Source of the DNA: JBBQNJ01 sp038329845
Lineage (GTDB): Bacteria > Planctomycetota > Phycisphaerae > Tepidisphaerales > Tepidisphaeraceae
Assembly: GCA_038329845.1 (NCBI GenBank)
Contig: JBBQNJ010000004.1
Location: 31,941-95,940, forward strand
Direction: 5' to 3'
Length of the DNA: 64,000 nt
Shown: in pieces, positions 49,140 through 59,000 of the stretch
Layout of the letters: every line of letters starts with the position of its first letter
Position numbering within the stretch: the first letter of the stretch is position 1
Program-made: the position numbers and the translations under genes
Notes under the pieces: generated by a model
Databases searched by the model: none
Told to the model about the DNA's origin: nothing
The model's input: the letters and a program-made list of their open reading frames with translations, nothing else

Positions 49140-49526
49140 ATGGCATTGGAACTTCCCGAAGACGTTCTTCAGCAGGTGGTCGGCAGTTTTCCTCCCGACG
49201 GTGGCGCCGACGTCGGGCAACGCAAGACTCCGCGCACCTCGTTGTGCGCAGGCGTTCGGGTGCGCCGCTGCGAGGGCGCGGCACTGTCGCCGTCGATCGA
49301 CATGGGGTTGAAAGACATCTCCCCCGGCGGAGTGTGTCTGCTGCATTATGATCGCTTCGAGAGCGGTGCCCGCCTGGTGGTCGAACTGCCGATGCGCGAG
49401 GACACTCAGCCACTTCAAGTGCTATGTTCGGTCCGTTATTGCCGGCAGGTGAATGAAGACCTGCTTGCGGTCGGCGCCGAGTTCATCGCCCTGTGGGCCG
49501 CCGAGCCGGACGCGGTCGCCGCGTAG
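49140..49526 (+). CDS. PilZ-domain protein
   Basis: 128 residues from ATG 49140; an in-frame ATG at 49110 is the alternative and the choice is uncertain. After a short helix (LPEDVLQQVVGSF) comes a PilZ domain: RKTPR (the RxxxR c-di-GMP switch), VRRCEGAALSPSIDMGLKDI with DISPGG (D/NxSxxG), GARLVVELP and VRYCRQVNEDLLAVGAEFI. Both c-di-GMP contact motifs are present, so it should be an effector of cyclic di-GMP. The only cyclase in the window is the PAS-GGDEF protein at 62897. Confidence 0.85.
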   Translation: MALELPEDVLQQVVGSFPPDGGADVGQRKTPRTSLCAGVRVRRCEGAALSPSIDMGLKDISPGGVCLLHYDRFESGARLVVELPMREDTQPLQVLCSVRYCRQVNEDLLAVGAEFIALWAAEPDAVAA

Positions 49527-49564
49527 CGCCGTGATCCCATTCTTCGCTCGCACGCCGCGGTGTC

Positions 49565-49654
49565 GTGCCATCGACGCGCAGACTCCGGCGGCGCGCTGCG
49601 GTCGACGGCGAGACCTTGGAGGCGTCGCGCCATCGACGCGGAGATTCCAGCGAC
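49565..49654. repeat. Two 25-bp units 65 bp apart after the PilZ gene
   Basis: TGCCATCGACGCGCAGACTC at 49565 is repeated with a few changes 65 nt downstream at 49630. Together with GGCGTCGCGCCATCGACGC between them they form a small GC-rich repeat cluster in the 227-nt gap before the convergent amylase gene. No gene in this gap. Confidence 0.55.
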
Positions 49655-49753
49655 GCCGAGCCACCGTCGCACGGGCCCTGTCGGCAATCCGCCATCGGCA
49701 CCAGATATCGCCGTCGATAAGGTTCGATCCCGTACCGCCAGCGCTGCTGCAGG

Positions 49754-51229
49754 TCATACATCGCGCCACAGGCTCACCTTGCCCGCCGGACAGAAGAAAT
49801 CCGCTTCGCCGTTTTCGTCGGTGGTGACCGGCTCGGCCCAATGGCCCGTCAAGTCGCGGTAGGTCTGTTTGCCGCGGAACGTCTTCATTCGTTTGACTCC
49901 CGCCTCACCGCTGCTCATCAGCACCACCAGAGACCCGGGATGCTCGGCGTCGCCGCTCCAGACCCAACCGACGCAGGTGGGATGATCCAAGTAGTCGTGT
50001 TGATCGCCGTGCGTGTACTTCGCCCGCGCGACCAGCATGTCGTCGATCAGCTTGCGATGGCTAAGCAGCTTGCATCCATCGTTGGGAGTGCCCGGGTTGC
50101 CGAAATAGTCGCCGTGGAAGACGCACGGGTAGCCGTCCTTTCGCAGCAAAATCAGGGCATAAGCCAGGGGTTTGAACCAATCCTCGACCCACGCTTCCAA
50201 GGACTGCCCCGGCTGGGTGTCGTGGTTGTCCACGAAGGTGACGGCCATCACCGGGTGGTCCTTGACCAGCGTGCCGTCGAAGATTGTCCGCAGATCGTAG
50301 TCTCGGCCCCGCTTGGAAGCCTGGTAAAGGTTGTTATGCAGCGGCACATCAAACAGCCGCATGACGCCGGCGGTTTTTTCGATGTACGTCTTGAGTTCGT
50401 CGAGATTGGAGCTCCAGTATTCACCGACGCCGAAAACCTCGCGGTCGGGGAACTTTTTTCGGAGATGCTCGAACCAGTCTTTGTAGAAGCTGGCGGGGAT
50501 ATGCTTGACGGCGTCGAGGCGAAATCCATCGACGTTGACAGCCTCGAGAAACCATTCGCCCCAGCGGAACAGGTCCTGGCGCACCTCCGGGTGATAGGTG
50601 TCCACGTCCGCGCCCATCAGGTAGTCGAAGTTTCCGTATTCCAGCGCGACTTCACCGCTGAAGGTCTTTCCCTTGACGCGGTAAATTTTCCCACGGTCGT
50701 CCGGCGTGTCGGCGTTTACGCCAAAGGCGTTGAAATGTTGCCAATGCCATTGGAAATCTGAATAGGTCTCGCCGCGCCCCGAGAACTTGTACCTCGACCA
50801 CGCCCGAATCTTGTGAGGTTGGCTGATCACCTCGTCGCGGTTGTCCGGCTTGATTTCCTCGATTTCGACTTCTTCCGGCTCATCGCCGCCCATGCGATGG
50901 TTGAACACCACATCGGCGTAAATGCTCATCCCCGCGCCGCGCACCGCCTGCACGGCCTGGAAAAACTCGTCCCGCGTTCCATATTTCGTCGGCACCGTTC
51001 CCTTCTGATCGAACTCGCCGAGGTCATAAAGATCGTAGGGGGCGTAGCCCACATCCACTGCGCCTCCGGACCCTTTGTATGCCGGGGGCATCCAGACGGC
51101 GGTGGTCCCGAGGTTTTTCAGCTCGGTCGCCTTCGAGGCCAGATGCCGCCAGAGGCTGCCGTCGGCCGGGTAATTCCATTCGAAACACTGGAACATCACG
51201 CCACGATGCATCGGTGTCGATGGGTTCAT
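49754..51229 (-). CDS. Alpha-amylase (GH13), cytoplasmic type
   Basis: 491 residues without signal peptide, the length of cytoplasmic amylases of the AmyA/GH13_5 type. GVMFQCFEWNYPADGSLWRH, ADVVFNHRMGGDE, nucleophile Asp in VDGFRLDAVKHIP, acid/base Glu in VFGVGEYWSSN and the transition-state Asp in VTFVDNHDTQPGQ are all present, as is YPCVFHGDYFG. It hydrolyses internal alpha-1,4 bonds of starch, glycogen or maltodextrin. It stands alone between PilZ and recQ. Confidence 0.96.
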   Translation of the reverse strand: MNPSTPMHRGVMFQCFEWNYPADGSLWRHLASKATELKNLGTTAVWMPPAYKGSGGAVDVGYAPYDLYDLGEFDQKGTVPTKYGTRDEFFQAVQAVRGAGMSIYADVVFNHRMGGDEPEEVEIEEIKPDNRDEVISQPHKIRAWSRYKFSGRGETYSDFQWHWQHFNAFGVNADTPDDRGKIYRVKGKTFSGEVALEYGNFDYLMGADVDTYHPEVRQDLFRWGEWFLEAVNVDGFRLDAVKHIPASFYKDWFEHLRKKFPDREVFGVGEYWSSNLDELKTYIEKTAGVMRLFDVPLHNNLYQASKRGRDYDLRTIFDGTLVKDHPVMAVTFVDNHDTQPGQSLEAWVEDWFKPLAYALILLRKDGYPCVFHGDYFGNPGTPNDGCKLLSHRKLIDDMLVARAKYTHGDQHDYLDHPTCVGWVWSGDAEHPGSLVVLMSSGEAGVKRMKTFRGKQTYRDLTGHWAEPVTTDENGEADFFCPAGKVSLWRDV

Positions 51230-51295
51230 ATCGGCGGGATGCTACCGCCGGTGAGGTTCCCGACGCTACGGGCAATCCGGCGACGGTCGCGTCGA

Positions 51296-53272
51296 CTAAG
51301 AAGTATGCAGGACTTGCAACAAGGCATCGCCATAGTTGCGGATTTTGATCGGTCCCATGCCGTTGATCCGCTCCATCGCGTCCAGATCAACGGGCATTTG
51401 AACGGCGATCTGGCGAAGGGTTCGGTCGTGGCAGATGCAATAGGCCGGGATTTGCTTCTCGCGGGCCAGTTCGGCGCGGGTGCGGCGCAGGCGGTCAAAG
51501 CGGTTCTGGGTCGCTTCGTCCATCGTTTGAAGATCGCCCTCGTCGATCGGCTCGATGCGCCGCCCGGGGCCGGTGCCCGCGCCCGCGGAGCCGGTGCGAT
51601 CACCCTTGCGGCCAGCGAGATCCGCCAGCGCTGCCGGAGGAGGCTGCTGGCCCCTCATCACCGCCACGCCCGCCGGGGTCAGCTCCATCACCGGGCGAAA
51701 CTTCACCCCATCCGGATCGCGCTGTCGGGCCAGCCCGGATTCCATCAGGCGATGGAGCATGGCGACGACGCGCTTGCCGGTATGGGCCTTGAGCAACCCG
51801 TAAGTCGGCATCGACTCCATCTGCCAGCGCATCGTCCGCTCGTTGGATGCCCCGGTGAGCATTTCCGCGACGGTCCCGACGCCGAACTTTCCGTTGAGCC
51901 GCGCCACCCCCGACAACAGTTGCCGCACCAGCAGCGTCGCTTCGGGGGAGATCTCCACCCGACCGGCGGCTTCCAGGTCCAGCCCGCCGCCCTTGCGGCA
52001 AACATCACATCGGCAGTCGGCCACCGCGCCGTCATCGCCGAAATAATCGAGGATCATTTGTCGCCGGCACCGATGGGTCCGGGCGTAGCGAATGATCAGT
52101 TCGAGCTTGTCGCGGGCGTCCCTTTTTCTGGCCTCGAGCTGACGTGGATCGGCCGCCGAACCTTCGCCGATCTTGTCGATGAAGAATTCCTGCGTGTAGC
52201 GATCATGATAGGCGAAGAGCATGACGCAGCGGGCTGGCTGTCCGTCGCGGCCGGCGCGGCCGGCCTCCTGGTAGTAGGCCTCGAGCGTGCCGGGAATGTT
52301 GTAATGAATCACCAGCCGCGTGTCGGGCTTGTTGATCCCCATCCCGAAGGCGTTGGTCGCCACGGCGATCGCCTGGGGAGTCTGCATGAACCGCTCCTGA
52401 GCGCTGGTGCGGTCGGGGAGGTTCATGCCCGCGTGATATCCCACGACCACTCGCTTGGGCAGGGCCGATTGCAGATCGCCCGCGACCTCTTCGACCGCCT
52501 TGCGGGTAGCGCAGTAGATGATCGCCCCGCCGCTCTCGCCGCGCAGCAGCTCGAGCATGGCCCGGCGCTTCTCGTCGTTGGTCGAGACGTGGCGGGCCTC
52601 GTAGATCAGGGTGGGCCGGTCGAATCCCGTGACGACCACGGTCGGATCGCGCAGGCCCAATTGTCGCACGATGTCGGCGCGGACGTCGTCGGTCGCCGTG
52701 GCGGTCAGGGCGATAGTTGGCGGAGAACCTAATTTTTGGCGAATTTCTCCGAGCTGGGCGTATTCCGGGCGAAAATCATGCCCCCATTGGCTGATGCAAT
52801 GGGCCTCATCCACCGCGAACAGCGCCGGGCGAAGCGTCTCGAGCAACGATTGGAACCCCACGGCCGCGAATCGCTCGGGGGCGACGTAGAGCAGGCCCTT
52901 AAATCCATCGCGAAGCTGGCGGGCCACGTCGCGGCGTTGATCGGCGTCGAGCGAGCTGTTCCAGAGGATCGCCGAAAGCCCCTCGTCGCGGAGCTGCTGA
53001 ACCTGGTCGGCCATCAGCGAGATCAGCGGCGAGACCACGATCGTCAGCCCGTCGCGTAGTGTCGCGGGAAACTGATAGCACAGCGACTTGCCCGCCCCGG
53101 TAGGCATCACGCACAGCACGTCGCGGCCATCCAGCACATCCTGGATCACCTCGCGCTGGGCCGGCCGGAACTCCTCGAGTCCGAACGTGTCGCGCAAATG
53201 CTCGAGAAGATCGGGCATGGGTCCGTCAACCGCCGCAGGTGGGGTCAAGAGCGTGTCGGGGCGAAAGGTCAT
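51296..53272 (-). CDS. recQ: ATP-dependent DNA helicase RecQ
   Basis: 658 residues. Walker A MPTGAGKSLCYQFP, DEAH in FAVDEAHCISQWGHDFRPEY, motif III ALTATATDD, motif VI YYQEAGRAGRDGQ; a zinc site with CRRQMILDYFGDDGAVADCR and CDVC; the RQC winged helix; and a C-terminal HRDC domain (AREKQIPAYCICHDRTLRQI). This is a complete RecQ that unwinds DNA 3' to 5' in recombination and fork repair. A Gly/Ala-rich linker separates RQC and HRDC. Confidence 0.97.
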   Translation of the reverse strand: MTFRPDTLLTPPAAVDGPMPDLLEHLRDTFGLEEFRPAQREVIQDVLDGRDVLCVMPTGAGKSLCYQFPATLRDGLTIVVSPLISLMADQVQQLRDEGLSAILWNSSLDADQRRDVARQLRDGFKGLLYVAPERFAAVGFQSLLETLRPALFAVDEAHCISQWGHDFRPEYAQLGEIRQKLGSPPTIALTATATDDVRADIVRQLGLRDPTVVVTGFDRPTLIYEARHVSTNDEKRRAMLELLRGESGGAIIYCATRKAVEEVAGDLQSALPKRVVVGYHAGMNLPDRTSAQERFMQTPQAIAVATNAFGMGINKPDTRLVIHYNIPGTLEAYYQEAGRAGRDGQPARCVMLFAYHDRYTQEFFIDKIGEGSAADPRQLEARKRDARDKLELIIRYARTHRCRRQMILDYFGDDGAVADCRCDVCRKGGGLDLEAAGRVEISPEATLLVRQLLSGVARLNGKFGVGTVAEMLTGASNERTMRWQMESMPTYGLLKAHTGKRVVAMLHRLMESGLARQRDPDGVKFRPVMELTPAGVAVMRGQQPPPAALADLAGRKGDRTGSAGAGTGPGRRIEPIDEGDLQTMDEATQNRFDRLRRTRAELAREKQIPAYCICHDRTLRQIAVQMPVDLDAMERINGMGPIKIRNYGDALLQVLHTS

Positions 53273-53326
53273 TGGTTTTTGTCCACGTCGAGCGACCCGG
53301 TCGCCGAGCCGCGGGAGATTTCAACT

Positions 53327-54544
53327 TCAGCAAATGCCGCGCAGCGGTGAATCGAACTCGATTACCGCGCTGGTGGGGCGCTGGTCGCGGCGGTGTTGTT
53401 CCTGAATGCCACAAAGGTCCTCGCCGCACGCCAGCGGCGGCTGGCCGACCGGCGCCGGCTCGTTCGGGCATTCCTGCGCCCGCACGGGCAGGCCGTAACC
53501 GCTTCGCAGCGACCGGCGATGTTCGAGAATCTGCTTGAGTTCCTTGTTCGTTCCGATCGACGGCGGATTGTTCTTCACCGCGTCGGCGAGCATCGCCCAG
53601 GCCACCTCCGACGCAATCACGCTGTCTCGCGGCGTGGGAAACCCGATGTTCCTGCCCGCGTCCAGCGACCGGGCGAACATCTCGACCATCACGTTCAGCT
53701 TCTTGTCGTTGAACAACCCGGTCTTGCGGACCGTGTGATGCACGCCGTGGCACTCGATCGTCGCGTCCTGAAAGTCGTGGCGCATCCGGCAGATGCCCTT
53801 GGTGCCGATCACGTCCACGTAGCAGTTGTGCGTTTTATCCTTGGCCAGTTGCCCGTAGACGAACCCCTGGGTGATATCGAACACCACCCCGTTCTTGAAA
53901 TGCCCATGCACCTGAACCCACCACGGATCCTTGTGATTCCACATGCGGATTCCCTGGGCATGCCAGTTCTCGTATTCGCTCTGGGCATACCAGCGGGCCA
54001 CGTCCACATAGTGCATCCCGCAATCGTGAAACGCCGGGCCTTCCGGCTCGTGGCCTTCGCCGGGCATGTGGCCGGGGGTCATGTGGCAGACGCGAATGAT
54101 CCCCAGGTCGCCAATCTCTCCCTCGGCAATGAAGGCCTGAATTTCCTTGTGATACCAGGCGTTGCGGTTGAACAGATTCACCGCGACCATCCGCCCGCTG
54201 GCTTCGATCTCGCGGACTAAGTCCCACTCGGTCTCGACATCGGCGGCGATCGGCTTTTCGGCGATGATGTGCAACCCGCGCTTCAGCGCCCGCTTGATCA
54301 TCGCGGGCCGGGCATCGGCCAGGGTGTACAGGCCGACCAGGTCCAGGGTGCGATCAGCGAAGATCGGATCGGGCGATTCGGTGATCTTGGCGGTGGGGAC
54401 CGTTTTGCCCGCCAGCGCGCGGGCGTCCTTATTGACATCGCAGATCCACGCGATGTCATAGCGCGGGTTCTGCTGCATCACCGAGACAAACCCTCGCCCC
54501 ATCCGCCCGAAACCGATCACCCCGACTCGATATTTCTTTTTCAT
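53327..54544 (-). CDS. Gfo/Idh/MocA-family oxidoreductase
   Basis: 405 residues from ATG 54544 rather than 54565, because a TATAAT at 54566-54571 would start transcription inside the longer version. Rossmann start YRVGVIGFGRMGRGFVSVM, EKPIA (HIIAEKPIAADVETEWDL) with the catalytic Lys, and the substrate domain with HDCGMHYVDVARWY. NAD(P)-dependent sugar or inositol-type dehydrogenase; substrate unknown. The last 50 residues are Cys/Pro-rich and unlike the family. Confidence 0.9.
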   Translation of the reverse strand: MKKKYRVGVIGFGRMGRGFVSVMQQNPRYDIAWICDVNKDARALAGKTVPTAKITESPDPIFADRTLDLVGLYTLADARPAMIKRALKRGLHIIAEKPIAADVETEWDLVREIEASGRMVAVNLFNRNAWYHKEIQAFIAEGEIGDLGIIRVCHMTPGHMPGEGHEPEGPAFHDCGMHYVDVARWYAQSEYENWHAQGIRMWNHKDPWWVQVHGHFKNGVVFDITQGFVYGQLAKDKTHNCYVDVIGTKGICRMRHDFQDATIECHGVHHTVRKTGLFNDKKLNVMVEMFARSLDAGRNIGFPTPRDSVIASEVAWAMLADAVKNNPPSIGTNKELKQILEHRRSLRSGYGLPVRAQECPNEPAPVGQPPLACGEDLCGIQEQHRRDQRPTSAVIEFDSPLRGIC

Positions 54545-54565
54545 GACCCAATTCAGCCTTTGCAC

Positions 54566-54571
54566 ATTATA
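54566..54571 (-). promoter_or_regulatory. -10 box of the oxidoreductase gene
   Basis: Perfect TATAAT on the minus strand, 22 nt before the ATG; no clear -35 at the right distance. The leader would be only about 15 nt. Confidence 0.5.
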
Positions 54572-54678
54572 CGGCGTGCCTGCCGACTGGGTTTATAGCA
54601 TAGGGCAAAGCAGCGCCCGATGGCAAAATTCGGTTTCAGAACCGATGCCGTCAGGCGATTGGGTTCTCGCCGTGAAGA

Positions 54679-55557
54679 TTATCGGCCCAAGGTCTTGGAA
54701 TTGAATTGGCCTTGAAAAACCTCGCGGTAATTGAGCTTCTGTCCGAAGTATTGCCTCGACCCCGGCGAGGTCGTCGCCCGGCTGGGAGCTGAGACGGCGG
54801 CGCCCAGGATCACCTCGTTCGCGGAATCGGCGTAGCCCGACCTCCCGCGATCCACGGGCATCGACGCCAGTTGCGTCAGGGTATCGCTTCGCCATGCCGC
54901 ATCGTCCTCATTTTTCAACATCGCCTGGCCCTTGGCGAAGTCGTCCAGATTGAACAGCGCCCCGGCGAAACTCACCACCGCCAGCCGCCGATGATCGATC
55001 TGGTCGATGTTCTTGGTCCAGGGTCCGGCCTCGGCCAGTAAATCCGCCGCCTTGGCTTTGCCCTTGAGATACTGCATCTCGTTGCAGATTCCCATGACGT
55101 ACTCGCAGCGCACCGCCGGATCCTCGATCTCGCGCACGGCCTTGATCGCCCCATCGCAGGCGGTGTTGGCACCGTCGGTGTCTTTGACCGCGCGGGAAAG
55201 CTCCGAAACGCTCACCCATCCGCTGATTCGGGCGTGATCATTGAGCTTTTTGGAATCTTCCGAACCCAGCGTCTTGCGGGCTGCATCGAGCGTGACCTTG
55301 GCGTCGTCCGGCCAGTTTCGTTGAATCTGCATATCCGCGAGATTCAGTTGCCGCGTCAATCGCGCATCGACATCGGTGATCGCCGTGGCTTCTTCGGCGG
55401 CCAAGGCCATCAGCTTCTGACTGCGGGCCGCGGTCGCCCGAAGGTTGCCGGTAAGACGCGGCGACTGGGCGCAGCCATTGAAGCTGAGCGCCGCGGTCGT
55501 GATTCCCGCGGCCACCACCAGGAAAAGAACGCCCAGCACTTTGGTTCGTCGTTTCAT
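54679..55557 (-). CDS. Putative lipoprotein with helical repeats
   Basis: 292 residues from ATG 55557 (AGGAG 7 nt upstream). Signal VLGVLFLVVAAGITTAALSF followed by NGC, a weak lipobox at Cys29. The mature part is helical, with TPR-like stretches (LNLADMQIQRNWPDDAKVTL, LNDHARISGWVSVSELSRAV, GICNEMQYLKGKAKAADLLA). No family recognised. Divergent from the secA leader ORF with 86 nt between the predicted promoter at 55644 and this start. Confidence 0.75.
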   Translation of the reverse strand: MKRRTKVLGVLFLVVAAGITTAALSFNGCAQSPRLTGNLRATAARSQKLMALAAEEATAITDVDARLTRQLNLADMQIQRNWPDDAKVTLDAARKTLGSEDSKKLNDHARISGWVSVSELSRAVKDTDGANTACDGAIKAVREIEDPAVRCEYVMGICNEMQYLKGKAKAADLLAEAGPWTKNIDQIDHRRLAVVSFAGALFNLDDFAKGQAMLKNEDDAAWRSDTLTQLASMPVDRGRSGYADSANEVILGAAVSAPSRATTSPGSRQYFGQKLNYREVFQGQFNSKTLGR

Positions 55558-55643
55558 CGGAAAGCTCCTGTTGGAAAAATGCGATGATACCGATCGCATG
55601 CCCTTTGGACGAGTCCGGCGCTCAAAGGTTCCCGTCGCCCCGC

Positions 55644-55672
55644 TTGACCCGCGTGCGGATGTGGTGAATACT
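55644..55672 (+). promoter_or_regulatory. Candidate promoter of the small ORF and secA
   Basis: TTGACC at 55644-55649, 17-nt spacer, AATACT at 55667-55672. Transcription would begin near 55679, 14 nt before the small ORF. I see no comparable promoter between that ORF and secA. Confidence 0.55.
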
Positions 55673-55692
55673 TGGGGTTGCCGAGGGTCCCC

Positions 55693-55998
55693 ATGCGCGA
55701 CAGCCGAAGAATGATGGCGGTGACGCTGCTGGCCGCGGCGCTGTGTTGCAGCGCGGCGCGGGAAGCGGTGCCGCGCGCCTGCCCGCCGGTGTCGCGATTG
55801 GCGCGTCAACTGGCGTCGCGGCTGAGTGCGAGTTTCTCCAAGACGCTGCCGTCGGCGCGGATCGCGCCCGATTCCCGTGCCGAATCCGTCCTTGCGATCG
55901 CACCGGCGCGCCACGCCGCGTTCGCCGCGGCGGACGGCCAGCGCCATGCCTCTGACGCCGATCCCTTCCGATTCCGGCTTCCCCCGCCCTTGGCGTGA
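55693..55998 (+). CDS. Small secreted protein or leader peptide upstream of secA
   Basis: 101 residues from ATG 55693 with GAGGG 6 nt upstream. An N-terminal signal sequence (MAVTLLAAALCCSAA), then an Arg/Ala/Ser-rich chain without recognisable domain, ending PFRFRLPPPLA. A signal sequence plus an Arg-Pro-rich end recall SecM-type arrest peptides that sense Sec activity (known examples end in RAGP or RAPP-like motifs), and the position in front of secA fits. Homology to SecM is not claimed. A terminator lies 22 nt after the stop and secA 91 nt after it. Confidence 0.6.
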   Translation: MRDSRRMMAVTLLAAALCCSAAREAVPRACPPVSRLARQLASRLSASFSKTLPSARIAPDSRAESVLAIAPARHAAFAAADGQRHASDADPFRFRLPPPLA

Positions 55999-56019
55999 TT
56001 CTCCTGCGTAGCAATGCGT

Positions 56020-56045
56020 AAGGTCGGCACGACGCCGACTTTTTT
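56020..56045 (+). terminator. Intrinsic terminator between the small ORF and secA
   Basis: AAGGTCGGC (56020-56028), loop ACGAC, GCCGACTTT (56034-56042) with a run of six T at 56040-56045: a 9-bp stem with one G-U pair and a U-tract. Because it lies in the probable secA leader it may be an attenuator. The right arm (ACGCC, 56032-56036) could instead pair with GGCGT at 55992-55996 at the end of the small ORF. Confidence 0.75.
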
Positions 56046-56089
56046 CCCCCGATTGAACCTGTTCCCGTTGTCATTACCTGGATTTCCCA

Positions 56090-59000
56090 ATGGCCATCAG
56101 CACCTCTCTCGCTCGTATTTTCGGAAGCCGCAATGAGCGGCTGCTCAAGCGGTATCGTCGAGTCGTCTCGCAGATCAATCTCCTGGAACCGCGGATTCAG
56201 GCATTGTCGGATGAAGAACTGCGTACCCGCACGCAGGAATTGCGAGAGGGTCTGCGGGGCGGGTCGCTGCGCTCGCCGGAGGTGTTGCACGAGGCGTTCG
56301 CCATCATGCGCGAGTCGATGGACCGCCACATCGGCATCCGGGCGATCTTCAACCCCGACGAACATTTCGATCCGGACAAGTTTGATGATCCGACGCTCGA
56401 GGCCTACGACGAGGTGCAGCGCCAGATGATCGCCACGGGCGAATCGTGGCGCCGGGTGGCGATCCCGCCGAAAATTTACCAGGCGGTGCGGGCGCTGTAC
56501 CCGGAATCGCGTCCCCCCTTTCGAACCCGCTGCTTCGACGTGCAGCTCATCGGCGGGCTGGTGCTGTACGAAGGGAAGATCGCCGAGATGGCCACCGGCG
56601 AAGGCAAGACGTTCGTGGCGCCACTGGCGTGCTTCATGCGAGTGCTCGAGGGGATGCATTGCCACGTGGTGACGGTGAACGACTACCTCGTGCGGCGTGA
56701 CGCGATGTGGGTGCAGCCGGCGTTCGAGAACCTCGGGATCAGCGTCAGCTTCATCCAGTCGGAAATGGAGCCGGGCGGGGAAGTGCGCCGCCGGGCATAC
56801 CAGTCGGACATCACCTACGGGACCAACAGCGAGTTCGGGTTCGACTTCCTGCGCGACAACATGAAGGAGCGAGTCGATTTGCAGGTGCAGGGGCCGTTGA
56901 ACTTCGCCATCGTGGACGAGGTGGATTCGATCCTGATCGACGAGGCGCGCACGCCGTTGATCATCTCGGGGGCGGCCCATGACGATGCGCCCAAGTACCA
57001 GCGGGCCGACGAGGTGGCTCGCAAGGTGATCGAGCGGAACAAGCCCTGGGATGCGGTGGAGAAGCTGGTGGATGCGGCCAAGCGCTCGATCAAGGCGGCC
57101 GAGGGGGACAGTGAAAAGAACAAGGGCAACCGCGAGGCGATCGCGGCGGCGGAGAAGCGCAAGGAACAGGCCGAGGCGGCACTGGGCGAGGCAGAATCGC
57201 GCAAGGCCGGCCTGACGCAATATTACGAGGTCGAGCTGGACCGAAAAAGCGCGCATCTGACGCATGAGGGGATCGCTGCGGCTCAGGAATACGCCGGCGT
57301 GGGGAGCTTTTTCGTCGGCAACAACATGGAATGGCCGCATCTGATGGAGCAGGCGATGCGGGCGCATGTGGTGTACGAGCGGGACAAGGACTATGTGGTC
57401 GAGCGCGGGCAGTCGGGCCAGCTCGAGGTGGTGATCGTCGATGAATACACCGGCCGGAAGATGGTCGGGCGGCAATGGTCGGACGGGCTTCACCAGGCGG
57501 TGGAGGCCAAGGAGCGGGTGCCGATCAAGCAGGAGACGCAGACGCTGGCGACGATCACGCTTCAGAACTTTTTCAAGCTGTATAAGGCGTTGGCGGGGAT
57601 GACCGGCACGGCCCAGACCGAGGCCGAGGAATTCGCCAAGATCTATCGGCTCGAGGTGGTGACGATCCCGACCAACCGCCTGGTGGTCCGCCAGGACAAT
57701 GAAGACCGCGTCTATCGCAAGGAGCCGGAAAAATGGGAGGCGGTGATCGAGGAGATCAAGGAGACATCCGACGCCGGCCGTCCGGTGCTGGTCGGGACCA
57801 CCAGCGTCGAAAAGAGCGAGATGCTTTCCAAACGCCTGATGCAGCGCTATGGGGTGGAGCATGAGGTGCTCAACGCCAAGCAACACGAGCGTGAGGCGTC
57901 GATCGTGCTGCTGGCGGGCCAGCAGCACCAAAATGCCAACGGGGAAATGGTCGGCAACGTGACGATCGCCACGAACATGGCCGGGCGAGGCACCGACATC
58001 AAGCTGGCGCCCGATTGCCACAAGTCCGGCGGCCTGCATGTGATCGGGACCGAGCGCCACACCGCCAGGCGAATCGACAACCAGCTTCGCGGGCGTGGCG
58101 GGCGCCAGGGCGATCCCGGCTCGTCGCGGTTCTATGTGTCGCTCGAGGACGACTTGATGAAGATGTTCGCGGGGGATTGGACGATCAAGGTGCTGGGTTG
58201 GCTGGGGATGGAAGAGGGGATGGCGATCGAGGACAAGCGGATCAGCAAGGGGATTTTGCGGGCGCAGAAGAAGGTCGAGGAGCGCAACTTTTTGGCCCGC
58301 AAAAACCTGCTCGAGTACGACGAGGTGATGGACCACCAGCGGACGGTCTTCTACGGGATGCGCCAGCGGGTGCTCGAGGGGCTGGAGGTGGATCAGGTGA
58401 TCTGGGGGATGATCGGCGACGCCATCGCCGACGCGGTGGACAAGTACATCACCCAGGATTTCGTCGCCGCCACCATCGCCGAATGGGCACGAGTCAACTT
58501 CGACGTGACCATCGACGCCGAGGACCTGCGCGGTCGCCGAAACCTCCAAGACCTCGAGTTTTTCATCAAGGACAAGGCCCGGGCCGAGGCCGAAACCACG
58601 ATTACCGCCACGTTGGACGAGTTCACCGGCGAGGACCGCGACGATGTCGCCGGATGGGACTTGGCCGGCCTGACCAGTTGGGCCATGAGCCGGTTCCACG
58701 TGAACCTGTCGAAGAACGAGCTGAGGCGAATGAGCTTCGACGAACTGGATGAACATCTGCGTCACGCGGCGCTGGAAATGATCGAAAAGCGCGACTGTGC
58801 CGGCGTGCAAAAGTATCTCGAGCCGTTGTACGCCCAGGGAGAACTGTGCAACTGGGCCAAAGACAAGTTCTTCCTCGAGGTGGCGCCGGAAGAGCTGGTT
58901 GAAGATGCGCGGACCAACCGCAGCAAGCCGTCGGAGCAGATCACAGCGCTGCTCGAGGAGCGGGCCCGGGCGATGTACGCGCGGCGGGAGATCGAATATC

